A stretch of DNA of 43,304 bases, taken from positions 1 through 43,304 of the forward strand of contig JBNGIS010017078.1 in the NCBI GenBank assembly GCA_049999725.1, in the 5' to 3' direction. Numbering within the stretch: the first letter of the stretch is position 1; every line of letters starts with the position of its first letter. Of the stretch, positions 10,501 to 20,844 are shown in pieces. Made by a program: the position numbers and the translations under genes. The notes below the pieces were generated by a model. The model did not search any database. It had not been told where the DNA came from and worked only from the letters and a program-made list of their open reading frames with translations. This DNA comes from Haplomitrium mnioides. Taxonomy: Eukaryota > Marchantiophyta > Haplomitriopsida > Calobryales.

Positions 10501-10778
10501 TCTCTAGGCAGTTGGGAGCCTATGTGGAAGGTGTGTTCTTCTCGGACCACCAATTGCTTGAGCTGGGCATCCTGCACCACCCATGTCTTGTTTCACCCAT
10601 GGTTGTCCCTTGCTAGCATCAGAGTAGCCAATTGCACTCCGCCCTCCTCCCGAGGAGCTTCTTCGGACCTTCCTGTGTCCGCTTTCCATATCCGATGAGA
10701 CGCTTTGGACTCCTCTTCCCTTCGAATTCTGATGTCCTCATCTCTGGTCCGATCTTCTGTGGGTTTCCTCCACTGGTG

Positions 10779-11642
10779 CTATGGTCCGGCATATGTGGAT
10801 AATTTAATCTGATTTATGGACACCACACCCTCCTCCGACAGATCCTCCTCTATCACCTCACTCACCATCTGCACCCGGTAGTGGTATTCCGAATCTTCTT
10901 CCTCCTTGAACCACTCACTGTCATATTTTACCTCGGATTGTGTTTCCCCTAGGTGAGGAACAGGGCCATAGTGCACTATCGTTTTTTTGAGGCCGAACAC
11001 CAATGTGGAGCTCCCCCAGTTGTGAATAACTTGGGCCCCAGATAGCCAAGACCTTCAAATCAACACAAAGTATGGAGATGCTCGGGCGGATCGCATCACC
11101 AGATAGTTCAGCTTGAACTCCTTCCCTCTGATGAATGTTGCTATTTGGAGGACAGAGCCCAATGGCTTCACTCGTGACCCATCTGCTAGCCTCATAATTC
11201 TGGTTGTATGCTGGAATTCCGTGAATACCAGTTTGTGAGCCATTTCCTCCACCATGATGTTGACTCATGCCCCTCCATCTATGAGCACTAATGACAGTGT
11301 GCACTTTGCGATATGTATGTCAATCTTTGGGGCCCTCTTATCTTCACAAACCAGCTGTAGATCTGCTGGAGCTCCTACCTTGGGTAGCCTTCTTCTCCTC
11401 TTGGCTCCCATCAGCAATTCACAGAGCTGCCTTTGATACAGCGTGCTATTCTTAATGAGTTGGCCCACTGTGGCCGCAACAAGACAATTCCACACATCTG
11501 CTTGAATGCTATAGGGGATGGGCTTTGTCCTCTCTTCGGAGGCTACAACACTTGCCCTTGCCTCTTGGGTACCTCCTTGCTGCTTGTGGTTCTCTTTGAG
11601 GGTCTCTTCTGCTGCTTGTTCTTCCTCTAGAGCTTCGAGCGC
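10779..11642 (-). pseudogene. pol: Element A protease region
   Basis: The core reads SLVLIDGGA at about 11270, followed by a stop and VNIMVEEMAHKLVF, then RLADGSRVKPLG and FKLNYLVMRSA. This is a retropepsin-like fold in which the usual D-S/T-G triad is D-G-G, seen in some plant gypsy lineages. A linker with EALEEEQAAEET (around 11620) joins it to gag. Downstream, WLSGAQVIHNWGSSTLVFG (near 11000) matches the end of such proteases. Stops at 11643 and 11265 and several frame changes inactivate it. Confidence 0.75.
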
Positions 11643-12383
11643 CTACAATTGCCTCCTCACATGGTCCTGCTGCTTCCTATAGAACCACTTTGGATTATCC
11701 CTCTGATAATACGAATCATTTTGTGATGAGGTTGCTTGAGCTGCCCCCTTCTTGGTTTTCCGCTCAAACTTCTTCAGGGTCTTCTTTTTGGTCTTTGCCC
11801 TGGCTCTAGTTACCACTTGGAAAAAATCCTCAAGAGTAGGTGTCTCCCATCCTGGCAATTCGGCTTCCTCCTCCATCTCCAAGGTGATCAGATTGACACT
11901 TGCGGGGGGAGGGGGATTTGCGCTTGGCCCATGGGGTGCATCGAGCCTTCTGGTTGGGCAATTGACCGCCACATGCCCCTCCTTCTTGCATTGGAAACAC
12001 AAGGGAGGTGGTTGGCCATAACTGCTCTTTCGCGGTTCCGGACAATTGGAGGAAATGTGGCCGGGCTGGCCACAATTCCAATATACCATGATCGTCGTCT
12101 TGGGTGGCCGATTGGCAGCCCATTGATTCACCGGCCCTTTGCTCCCTCCTGCACGCATGCTCAACATTGTTCAAGGTCCCCCACTGATTTGATACACAAT
12201 TTCCGAGGCCTCCTCCATCACGTATTCGACCTCTTCTCTCACGTATTCTGGTGCTTTCTCGCTTACGTAATGCACAACATTGTTGTCGTTCATACATTCT
12301 CGAGGAGAGTGTCCGTGTTGCTTGCATCTTATGCACCAGACTCCTACTCTTCGGGTGGGTAGGGGCCTGCCTTCCAAGGTCAT
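11643..12383 (-). pseudogene. gag: Element A gag, nucleocapsid part with zinc knuckles
   Basis: One frame with a single internal TGA at 12171. It holds three CX2CX4HX4C-type motifs: CIRCKQHGHSPREC near 12320; YWNCGQPGHISSNC near 12060, where the first cysteine is tyrosine; and CFQCKKEGHVAVNC near 11990. A basic stretch rich in lysine follows (RAKTKKKTLKKFERKTKK). These bind element RNA. The capsid domain expected upstream is missing: the first knuckle lies about 20 residues after the start at 12383, and DNA to the right is non-coding leader. This copy or subfamily therefore lacks the particle-forming part. Confidence 0.82.
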
Positions 12384-12389
12384 AGGACA

Positions 12390-13561
12390 ATGTCAAAGAA
12401 CTTGACTCCCCCTCCAAAGTTATCCCAAGGTCTACTCAACTAGTCATGTCAAATCCTAATCTAGAATGTCTCTTGCGTACAAAATGCAGAGTGCAAATCT
12501 AACTATGAACATATGCACATTCACATCCAAACAATGTATTGCAACAGAACAGAGTCCTTGAAGGTCCTATGGAATTGATCTCTCCAGCAAATCTCTCCCT
12601 TCTGAATCTCTTACCACCTTCCCAACTTCCCACTAGCTCTCACACCCACACACCTTTCTCCAGATAGTTTTTCAACTTCCCTCGCGAGAAGCCATGCTTT
12701 TACTTCCTCAAGCTAGGAAGAGAATTTCTTTGACTTCTACCACTGGAAGACAGCCTTCTCGATTGCAAGTAGCTCACTCCACCCCCGAGCCTTGACAGGT
12801 CTTCTTCGTAGGCACTAACGTAGGCAGTAACGTAGCCACCCTATCTCAGCTCCACTTGAAGAATTACACCAGAGCGCACCATGAGCACTCTGGGTTGATG
12901 GTCTCGCATAAGGAATGTAGAGACAACTCCAGAATCCCACTTGGCAGCCTCTCTCGAATTCTCAACAGGCATATTCCCTTCTAGCTTCTCGTATCAATCC
13001 ACCTCCTCTCTTGGTCCACTTACGGGGATGAGTTCACCTGGATTTCCCAAGCCTCTAGAGTTCCCCGCCGAGCGATTCTTGGCGCCCCTCTAGTCCAACT
13101 CCACCCCCGCTTGCCCCTAGTGCGAGTTCACTCACTTCACGTAGCTTCTCATTGGAATCTCACAAAGCCACCGCCCGATGCCGCTCCGCAAGGGGATAGT
13201 CTGACCATCACGTTGACCTTTCTCCGATGAAGACCGCGGACCCTCTCCTTCATCCATGTATCCATAAACTCTGTGGGCCCCCTACACTTGCCACGTTTCC
13301 GCTATAAATCCTCGGACGCCCTGGGCCCGCCACCTCTCCGTGAAGACTCGTGGATTCCCTGGGGCCGACACGTCAACCGCTACAAGCCCTTCGGACTCCA
13401 TGGGCCTGCCATCTTTTCATGAAAACTTGCGAACTCTCTAGAGCCGCCATATCATCCACTGCCGTACCTTTTGACGTCGCCCTGCAAAGGGGTAGGTTGA
13501 TCATCGCTTGGACTTCTTTTCGAAGTTGACCCACTGTCTTTCCCCAAGTCTCTCAAGGACG
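12390..13561 (-). repeat. Element A leader between 5' LTR and gag
   Basis: No convincing coding frame. It contains a tandem array of 38-41-base units at 13225-13450 and matches 1-1150 in inverted orientation. Directly before gag a purine-rich GGAGGGGGAGTC resembles the element PPT. No clear TGG primer-binding site is visible next to the LTR edge at 13562, so the leader edge may be rearranged. Confidence 0.6.
13225..13450. repeat. ~39-bp tandem repeat, leader array
   Basis: About five degenerate units built around GCCACGTTTCCGC, GAAGACTCG(C/T)GGA and CTCCCTGGGGCC, with spacing 38-41 bases. The same unit occurs inside both LTRs (about 5145-5300 and 14085-14225). Confidence 0.7.
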
Positions 13562-14768
13562 TGACATTATCCGAAGAGCTGCCTGCCTTGTCGAGTAAGA
13601 ACAATGCCTTCATCGCCATTTTGAAGCCATCCTGTCAAAAAGCTTGCGATAAGAACAACACGTGCCCGAAGCTCCCTTCACTAAGTTGTGACCAAGCTCA
13701 ATATAAGAGCTACAGAGGACTCTTTTTTGAACCAATCCTTCGCACGCCTCCGTCAAACTTTCAAACGTTGCATCTGTACTCCTTTGAACTTTCAAACTTA
13801 TCCTCTCTCAGTCCGAATCTTTGATAAATCATGCTTTCGGGTGATCCCTCCTTACTTCTTCCGGTCGGACCTTTGATAGATCATCTTTTCAGCTAATATG
13901 TTCTTTCTCTCTCTGCCGGACCTTCGATAGATCATCCTTTTGGCTGATCCTTCCTTGCTTCTTCCGATCGGACCTCCCAACAAATCCCTATTAAGTTGGC
14001 TCTCCACATCAGAAGCTCACTCGAAACCCACTTAACTGGGCTCCCCATTTAAGAAGGTTGAGTCCCACTAAGTTCTTCGTGGCCTAACACCTCTCCATTG
14101 AAGACTCGCGGACTCCCTAGAGACACCACGTAGCCCGTTGAATCCCCTGAAGCACTATGGAGACGTCACGTTTCAATGGAATCTTTTGGAGCCTTCAAAA
14201 GGCTCCACGTTTCGCTAAGACCCGCAGAAATCGAAGAAAGAGGTCGGACCTTTGTAGAGCTTGTCTCGCGCTTGCAGGATCAAGGCGTCCCCTGCTTCTT
14301 GGCCTAACCCGTGCTTACAAAGGTCTCAGCTCCTCCTTCTTGTCTCCACTCCTTGCTTCTAATGTATGGCATCTGCAAGCGTGCTCTACGGTCTCTCTCT
14401 TCCTTGAGCGCTTTCAGATTTTTGCCTTGTAGCTCCGCTCTTCCTCCTTCAATCGCTTCGCCTTTGGTGTGCGCGCCCTCCTCCCCTCTAGATCTTGAAT
14501 CCCACATCTCCATCATCTCTACGAGCTCTCATTGGCTTCCTTCAAATTTTTAGTGGTGCCCCCCCCACTTGCTAACGACAACTGCTCCCTTTCCTTCTAC
14601 CACAATGATCCCGCTCTCCTCCTTGGATCCATGCGTTCTGCTAGTACCCACAGTTTGAAGGATTCCTGTTGCTTTCGAGGCGCTTTTGCCCTTACCAGAG
14701 AGGAATTGTGTCAATGACGCTTCCTCATTGTAGAATTCTGAGTCAGCGCTCCAATTCCCTGGCTGACA
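13562..14768 (-). repeat. 5' LTR of element A
   Basis: About 1207 bases, TG...CA on either strand, aligning with 4576-5448 plus 7165-7553. It carries the 51-bp array in three copies instead of four, and the ~39-bp units. The outer edge GGCTGACA at 14768 is shared with the 3' LTR and sets the element end. The inner edge is less sure because the left copy is truncated there. Confidence 0.82.
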
Positions 14769-15096
14769 CGTCTAGACTTTGGGGTGGAGTGTTCACATGT
14801 TGAGCTTGGATTTCTATGCGCGTATAGACTTTGGGGTGGAAGTCCACACCTTCCAAAAGTTCTACTTCTTATGCATAACCCTTAAGCTTCTTTATACTTA
14901 GACTACTGCTTACAACTTTGTTTGTACACAGGTCATAGACTCTTTTGTAGATCTTGAGACCTTTGTTTGGTTGAATCAAGTCTAAAACTTGGACATGTTT
15001 CTTGTTTACAATCTTAATGCAATCTTCTTAGCTGCTGCTTTTTTGATTATGAACTATGATATATTTTTGTATATGCTTCGTTGAACTATGAAATAT
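14769..15096. other. Flank without recognised genes
   Basis: AT-rich sequence. AGACTTTGGGGTGGA occurs twice, near 14773 and 14827, as a short local duplication. Nothing else recognised. Confidence 0.6.
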
Positions 15097-15496
15097 NNNN
15101 NNNNNNNNNNNNNNNNNNNNNNNNNNNNNNNNNNNNNNNNNNNNNNNNNNNNNNNNNNNNNNNNNNNNNNNNNNNNNNNNNNNNNNNNNNNNNNNNNNNN
15201 NNNNNNNNNNNNNNNNNNNNNNNNNNNNNNNNNNNNNNNNNNNNNNNNNNNNNNNNNNNNNNNNNNNNNNNNNNNNNNNNNNNNNNNNNNNNNNNNNNNN
15301 NNNNNNNNNNNNNNNNNNNNNNNNNNNNNNNNNNNNNNNNNNNNNNNNNNNNNNNNNNNNNNNNNNNNNNNNNNNNNNNNNNNNNNNNNNNNNNNNNNNN
15401 NNNNNNNNNNNNNNNNNNNNNNNNNNNNNNNNNNNNNNNNNNNNNNNNNNNNNNNNNNNNNNNNNNNNNNNNNNNNNNNNNNNNNNNNNNNNNNNN
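15097..15496. other. Assembly gap of 400 N
   Basis: Exactly 400 undetermined bases, probably a fixed-size scaffolding placeholder. GAACTATGA(T/A)ATAT appears twice just before it, so a low-complexity repeat may have caused the break. Confidence 0.99.
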
Positions 15497-17656
15497 TATG
15501 ATTGATAATTCAGCTATAGATCCAAGAATATAGTTTTGGTTCTATTAGACTTCAAACAATCTGATATGTTTTTATTTCTAGATTCTAAAGAAGTTAGAAA
15601 CATAACACAAATGTTAGGATGTTCAACTTCTATGAATCAGAAAAGTAAACTCTTAGTTCGTAGTCAATTTTCCACCAAACTTTGCACTTGATAGTTGAAA
15701 TTGTTCGCCCAGAGCAGGCGATCAAGTTTGTGTGTTCATAATAAAAAATAAATGATTGATTAGAAGTGTACATCTCAATTTTCACAAGTTGATCTTCCTT
15801 GCTCTTTGAACTGTTAGGTTCGATAGTCCAATCAAGTCCGGAAGCATTCTGGTGCTTTGGGGAACACTTAGTGGAGGCTCGACAGACTTAGTAGAGGTTT
15901 GGCTATCATCATATTGCTTTGGGTAACTTAATAGGCTCGGGGATTAATCTAGAAGTTTAGGGAATAGCCTCGGTACCGTTCTTGTAGTTGCTTCACAAGG
16001 GACTATTGTTTAATGCCATATGATAACTGTCAAAAATTGATAGATGTATAAAATTCTTTCACTCAATCCTCCTTCAACGGTTACTAATAAGAGACCCCCT
16101 CACTCCCTGCATTTGGAGGTGGGGTTTGGCTCTAGCATCTCCAATGGGCATATAAGACTTGGCAGTATAGGATAGGTTGAAAATAAATAGGGGCAGCTTC
16201 CCCTCCGAGCTAGATTAGTTTTATATTTTTCTTTTTTCTTGTAATTTCTGCAAATTACTGAAATGGCAATTTATAGTTGTTTCGGTGACTTCCTTTGAAG
16301 TTTTTTGAACTTTCAGGATTCACCAAAAAGCATTTCGAACTTTGAATATTTTACAATAAAAAATCAAAATAGAGATATATCGATGTTTTGCCACAAAATA
16401 AGCCTTTTCAACTTTGAACTTTCAATATTATATAATAATAATAACCAAAGCGGTAAAAAAGCATAGATATAAATATTTAGAAAAGCATTTCAAACTTTCG
16501 ATTTTTACCCAAAAAGCCTAAGTTGAACTTTTGCTGAAATAATGATATGTCGAGGTTATAGCAATCCTTCAAAAAACTTGTTCCAACTTCAACTTTCACC
16601 CTTTCAAAATTTTGATAAGTTGATGTTGAAATGGTGATATAGCGTTGTTTCACTTCCTAAAGGATTTTTTCGTTTTCAAACTTTCGAGAAGTCTAACTTT
16701 CGAACTTTCTTTAGCTTCGAACTTTCAAATTTAAGAGAATCTGAAATGATGATATATCACCATTTCATCCCTCATGCAGTCTTCAATCTAAGATTTATCA
16801 ATGCTGAAATGTTGATGTATCAGAATTTTGCCATGAATGAATGTCGTGACTGCAAATTTCTCAAGATTTCAGATGTTTGAAATCTGAAGAATTATTCATA
16901 AATTGTCAATCAATCCGACTGATTCAAGCTGCAATCACTTCTAAAATGATTTGCACTCCTCCTTCTAGTCAATTTGAATCAAAATTTGTCGAAAAACGTG
17001 ATCTGAATCCAAATTTTCCAGAAATCATATTCGACACAGATCTCTCTCAATTTTCCATCTTTCAATCTGATTTTACTTGTCACCTGGTTGCAATCCTTGG
17101 GCGACCTCAATTCCTCCCTTGTGCAACTCCAATTGTGTCTCCAAATGATAAAATTGTGAATTCGACTGCTGCTCTTTCAAGAATCAACTCAAAGTAATAC
17201 AATATAATACTATATTGTAAATTATTCAATTTAGACAGATAATAGATTTGGGCAAGGGGAAAACTAAAAATTTATAGAAAGTAGCAAAGTGTTGATAATG
17301 TGTTGAGTGATATTTGTGATAGACAATACAACAAGTAGGCACATTAGCTCAAGGTATGGTGTGTAATACCTCCACCTCTCTTCTCTCTTCTCATATCATG
17401 TATCTTATCAATCAATAATACAATAGATAATCATCCTTGTATCTAGGATTAGGATTAGCTTAATATAGTTACTAATGATAGATTAATACCCTAATGATAG
17501 ATTAGGTAAAGTAGCTTCTAATCCTAGTTCTATGTTAATCTATGTATTATAACACAAATTCCTTCAAAACATTCTCAATTACTTTATAAAATAATCATCT
17601 TAAATTATAATATAAACTAAAAGTGTGCAGTATACAATGAGGTTCTTAAATGACTT
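15497..17656. other. AT-rich non-coding stretch
   Basis: No supported gene. 16370-16830 contains a loosely repeated phrase of the type GATATATCGATGTTTTGCC at about 16375, 16543, 16634, 16750 and 16812, mixed with AACTTTCGAACTTTC-like runs, which suggests a decayed repeat. 17380-17550 has ATGATAGATTA repeats. The frame at 16877-17197 (106 residues, plus) shows no domain I know and is not called as a gene. Confidence 0.5.
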
Positions 17657-18940
17657 TAGTCACTCGTGTTGACTTCTTCAGATTCAGCTTCAGAAGATTC
17701 ATCAAGATTACCACGATCTGCTTCATTATTAATGTCATGATTGATTGCTTTTTATCTTTTGTACCAAAAAAACCTTGATTTAATATTAGCTAGAGTGGTT
17801 TTTCTCAATTAGTTTTTTTATGTGAGAAGAAAATCAAAAGACAAAATCGTGATTTGTGTTACATCAAGTACATCAATATGTAGCTTGGATTTGTGTTTTC
17901 TGTTTGTTGCTATTATTTTTTCTTAAACGTATTGTCTAGAAAATACATCATCAGCTTCACAAGCAAACCATTGAACACATATTTGTTTCGGGTTAGGAGG
18001 TTCTTCCTCATCAAATGACCAAACTTTGAGGACTTAAGCAATCCAAAATAGTCTGCCCTTTGGATCAAGTGATGCAACAACACAAACAAACATTCTCGCT
18101 TTCATCTCATATAGGTTGCCAAATTTGTGCCCACATTTGGTGTTGTGTGAAATAGTCTTTTCTCGTGGCCTAGATCTTCCATCATAGGTTGCTTGATGCG
18201 TAGAAATTACATGTTCTAATGGAGTATCATCCTCACTCTATTGAGCAACAAATGAAGAATCTAGACAAACATTTTGAGAATCATTACAAGTACTTGCCGG
18301 TTGTGAAGGTAGAAGGGTGAATTCTGCTTTGAGTCTTTGTCTTTTCCTTTCAAGGATGTAAGCTGCAATCTCTTGTTGGGCAAGAAAAAAGTCATTCCAC
18401 TATTGAATATCAGAATTTGTAAAGAACTTGCAGCAGTTCTCACTTATGTTGTCATGTATTGCAAAGACCACTTTCTTAGCATCAACTTCTTTTTCTTTCT
18501 TTTGAGATTGTTTGATTTCAGAATACGGCTTGAGAAGAATCAACATTGAACTTAAAATTTCTCTGTCCACTTCAAGTATGCACTTGAGTTTACAACTACC
18601 ATCTGAAGGTAACCAAAATTATTTGTTGAAAACTGTCCAAATCTTTGTGTTGGAATCATTCAATTGGAACTTGAATTTTTGATTAAAGGTAGCATCATGT
18701 ATCCTTTGAACTAGAGAGGAACGTTAATGCAGAAACATTTTAAAATCCCAAGTTTCCATTAAAAGAGTTACTTGAAGTTTAGGATTATACAAATTGTAGC
18801 GCCTTGCTAAGACTCGTAATCGTGAAAGCTTTGATACATTTCAAATGTTTCGAGAATATGCTGAACATTTGTTCGATTTGACCATGAGTATGGCCAACCA
18901 TAAGAATATGTTTCTGATAAAATTTGAATATTTTGATCAA
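17657..18940 (-). pseudogene. Decayed protein-coding frame of unknown function
   Basis: One minus-strand frame reads almost continuously from about 18920 to a terminal stop at 17657, with some nine in-frame stops. Recognisable parts in order: LSRLRVLARRYNLYNPKLQV near 18830; VQRIHDATFNQKFKFQLND near 18690; WNDFFLAQQEIAAYILERK near 18370; EKTISHNTKCGHKF near 18150; VASLDPKGRLFWI; WSFDEEEPPNPKQICVQWF near 18000; and an acidic tail DESSEAESEEVNTSD. Codon-like continuity over 400 codons, several stops that are one transition from CAG or CAA, and an acidic C-terminus argue for a real former gene. I do not recognise the family. It could be a host pseudogene or a transposon accessory protein. Confidence 0.55.
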
Positions 18941-19499
18941 TTTTGGATTTTAATGACATCATTGTTAGTTTTGAAAATATTTAACAACAAATTTCTTGTA
19001 CGTTTAGTATATATTTTGTTTGGCGATGCTTATACTTTTTAAAGAAGAAATTATAAAAGCAATTTTGACAAAATTCTCATAAGAAGATTTTTTTTAATGC
19101 ATTGTGTACTTGAAATAAGTAATTTTGATGTATAAAATTACATTTTTTTTGCAAACAAATACTACTAGTGTCAAGTTCATGATTTTTGATGCTAAAATTT
19201 CAAAATTGGGTTTTGCGAACACCAAATGAAACAAGAACCTATTAGCGATTTCTAGTTCAAAGTTACGGTTGTTGAAAGTGAATCTTGTTTATTTGAGAGA
19301 CCAAAGAGAAGGTGTGGAATCATAGTATGAAGAATTGACTTGAGTAAATATATCATGGCGTGTTCTAAGATGGTTCTACAGGGAATGACACTTTGTAGTA
19401 GAAAAAAGAGGATTCAAGAGATGTCTAGACTAAAGAGAATATCCAAATGTATCATCCGTGATGGTGCAAAAGAGTGAGATGGGTTACACATCAGAACGG
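18941..19499. other. Non-coding stretch
   Basis: AT-rich; no gene, repeat or structure that I can support. Confidence 0.5.
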
Positions 19500-20000
19500 G
19501 TCCTAGAGTTTTGTGAGATTGGTGGACGTGAAGAAGAGATGATAGTAGAAAACAAGAAAAAATGAGTCCTTAAAGTGTGTGGTAGAGAAGTTGATGTGCC
19601 GAGATTGTTGGAAGCGAAAGGTGAATCAACCTCATGTACAGTTTTCTTGGAGGGTCTACGCTGTCGACATTCTACTTCAATGTTTACTGAGATGAGATGA
19701 GGGTTAAGCTTCACACTTGCGGTCTGGCTAGTAAGTGCCATATATGTGTGTCCTCGTATCTTCGTCTCTGGGTACGTGTGTTAGCTCTCTTCATGTTGGG
19801 ATCAATCACTTAAGTGAGATACGTTCTATACTCTATGTTGTCTTCTTTGGTAATATACCGTGTTGTTGAGGCAAGAAATAGAAGGCCAACATCAGAAGAA
19901 TGGGCCTTCCTCTTATTTTATGTTTGTTTCTCTTGCTGTCTATCCTATGTTAGTGTCCAGAGCATAAGAGAAATGAATTAGTCCGATAAAAAAGAAATCC
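19500..20000 (+). repeat. Inverted homologous arm, left
   Basis: Matches the minus strand of 25612-26160 at moderate identity. Aligned pieces include TTGGAAG(C/T)GAA, the GAGGGTCT block, TGTTAGTGT(C/T)CAGAGCA(C/T)AAGA and CCGATAAAAA. Similarity ends near 20000, where the element E leader repeat starts. Both arms look weakly coding when read toward element E (for example SVQSIREMN in this arm), so they may be two copies of one lost gene or element end. Confidence 0.55.
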
Positions 20001-20494
20001 TACAACATCCTACGATGGAGATGGAATCTTTTAGGGAGTTGGGTTTGAATAAGTACAAAGCATCGGGTAGTAGAGCATACCAAAGTTGGAAACAAAATCT
20101 TGCTAAGTTTGAGATTCAAAGGGTGATTTAGCGAATGGGGTTTCACTAGTGAATCGGGTCAGGGAGAGAACTTGGGTCTAATTGTTGCTAGGATGTCAAG
20201 GCAAATGAAAGTTTAACTATCTAGATCAAAATCTAAGGGAGTGGTAAGGAATATCATAGATTCAGTCGTTAGACATAGTAGGGTTCAGATGGGAATCTCT
20301 ATATTTCAGGCATAAGACAAGCTAGTAGTTGGATAGATATTCTTCTAAGGTTTGGAATTCAAATGGCTAAACTATCGATCGAGAGGTAGGCTAAATATTG
20401 GGTTGGAAATCTAGTAAATCTTTGGGTACAATGGATAAGCTATGGTTGTAAGACGTGATGGTCAAGCTACCCCTTTGAAAAGCGCAGCATGCAA

Positions 20495-20504
20495 CTTGAT
20501 ACCA
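20495..20504 (-). promoter_or_regulatory. Primer-site-like sequence, left copy
   Basis: TGGTATCAAG on the minus strand, one base from the LTR edge; resembles a Met-tRNA primer site. Confidence 0.5.
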
Positions 20505-20505
20505 T

Positions 20506-20839
20506 TGGTATGAACTAAGAGACTCAAGATAAAAGGTAAGGTTTGGTCTATGGATTCAAACAAGGGCAAATATCAATTGACACACACGATCAAATTTGGA
20601 TCGTACAATCAGGTCTTACAAGAACGAGTTCTTATAACAATATGTAAGGACTATCAAATAGTATAGGTTGTTGGGTGTTGAGAACCGAGTCAGTCGAGCA
20701 AGGCTGGTGGGAACGAATTTCAGATGGGTTTCTATTGGGTGTAAGACTTTCGAAAGTAACGTTAGGGGTATGACTGGTTTAGACGTGTCGGTCCAACTTT
20801 CCAGTTGAAAGCAACGTCAAGAGGCCAAAGGACCAATCA
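20506..20839 (-). repeat. Element E LTR-like repeat, left
   Basis: 334 bases, starting TGGTAT and ending CCAATCA on the plus strand (TG...CA on both strands). Same length as 24161-24494. Similarity runs about 10 bases past the CA end, so the boundary is approximate. No clear PPT adjoins it. Confidence 0.55.
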
Positions 20840-20844
20840 GAGAC

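Larger units (their letters stand above)
4576..14768 (-). mobile_element. Element A: Ty3/gypsy LTR retrotransposon with nested insertions
   Basis: Matching LTRs (4576-7553, interrupted, and 13562-14768) flank a minus-strand internal region in the order leader, gag zinc knuckles, protease, RT, RNase H, integrase, PPT. Integrase after RT/RNase H defines Ty3/gypsy. No chromodomain is seen after the integrase. The left LTR is broken by a 1716-base TG...CA insertion and truncated at 4576 by element B. On the right, CGTCT (14769-14773) is the candidate target site, but the opposite flank is hidden behind B, so duplication cannot be tested. Several stops and frameshifts disable it. Confidence 0.9.

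Noticed and set aside
11736-12362. 208-residue plus-strand frame, the longest in the window
   Set aside because: It is antisense to the element A gag zinc knuckles, which have clear motifs on the minus strand.
15081-15533. Open frames across the gap
   Set aside because: They consist of undetermined bases and carry no information.
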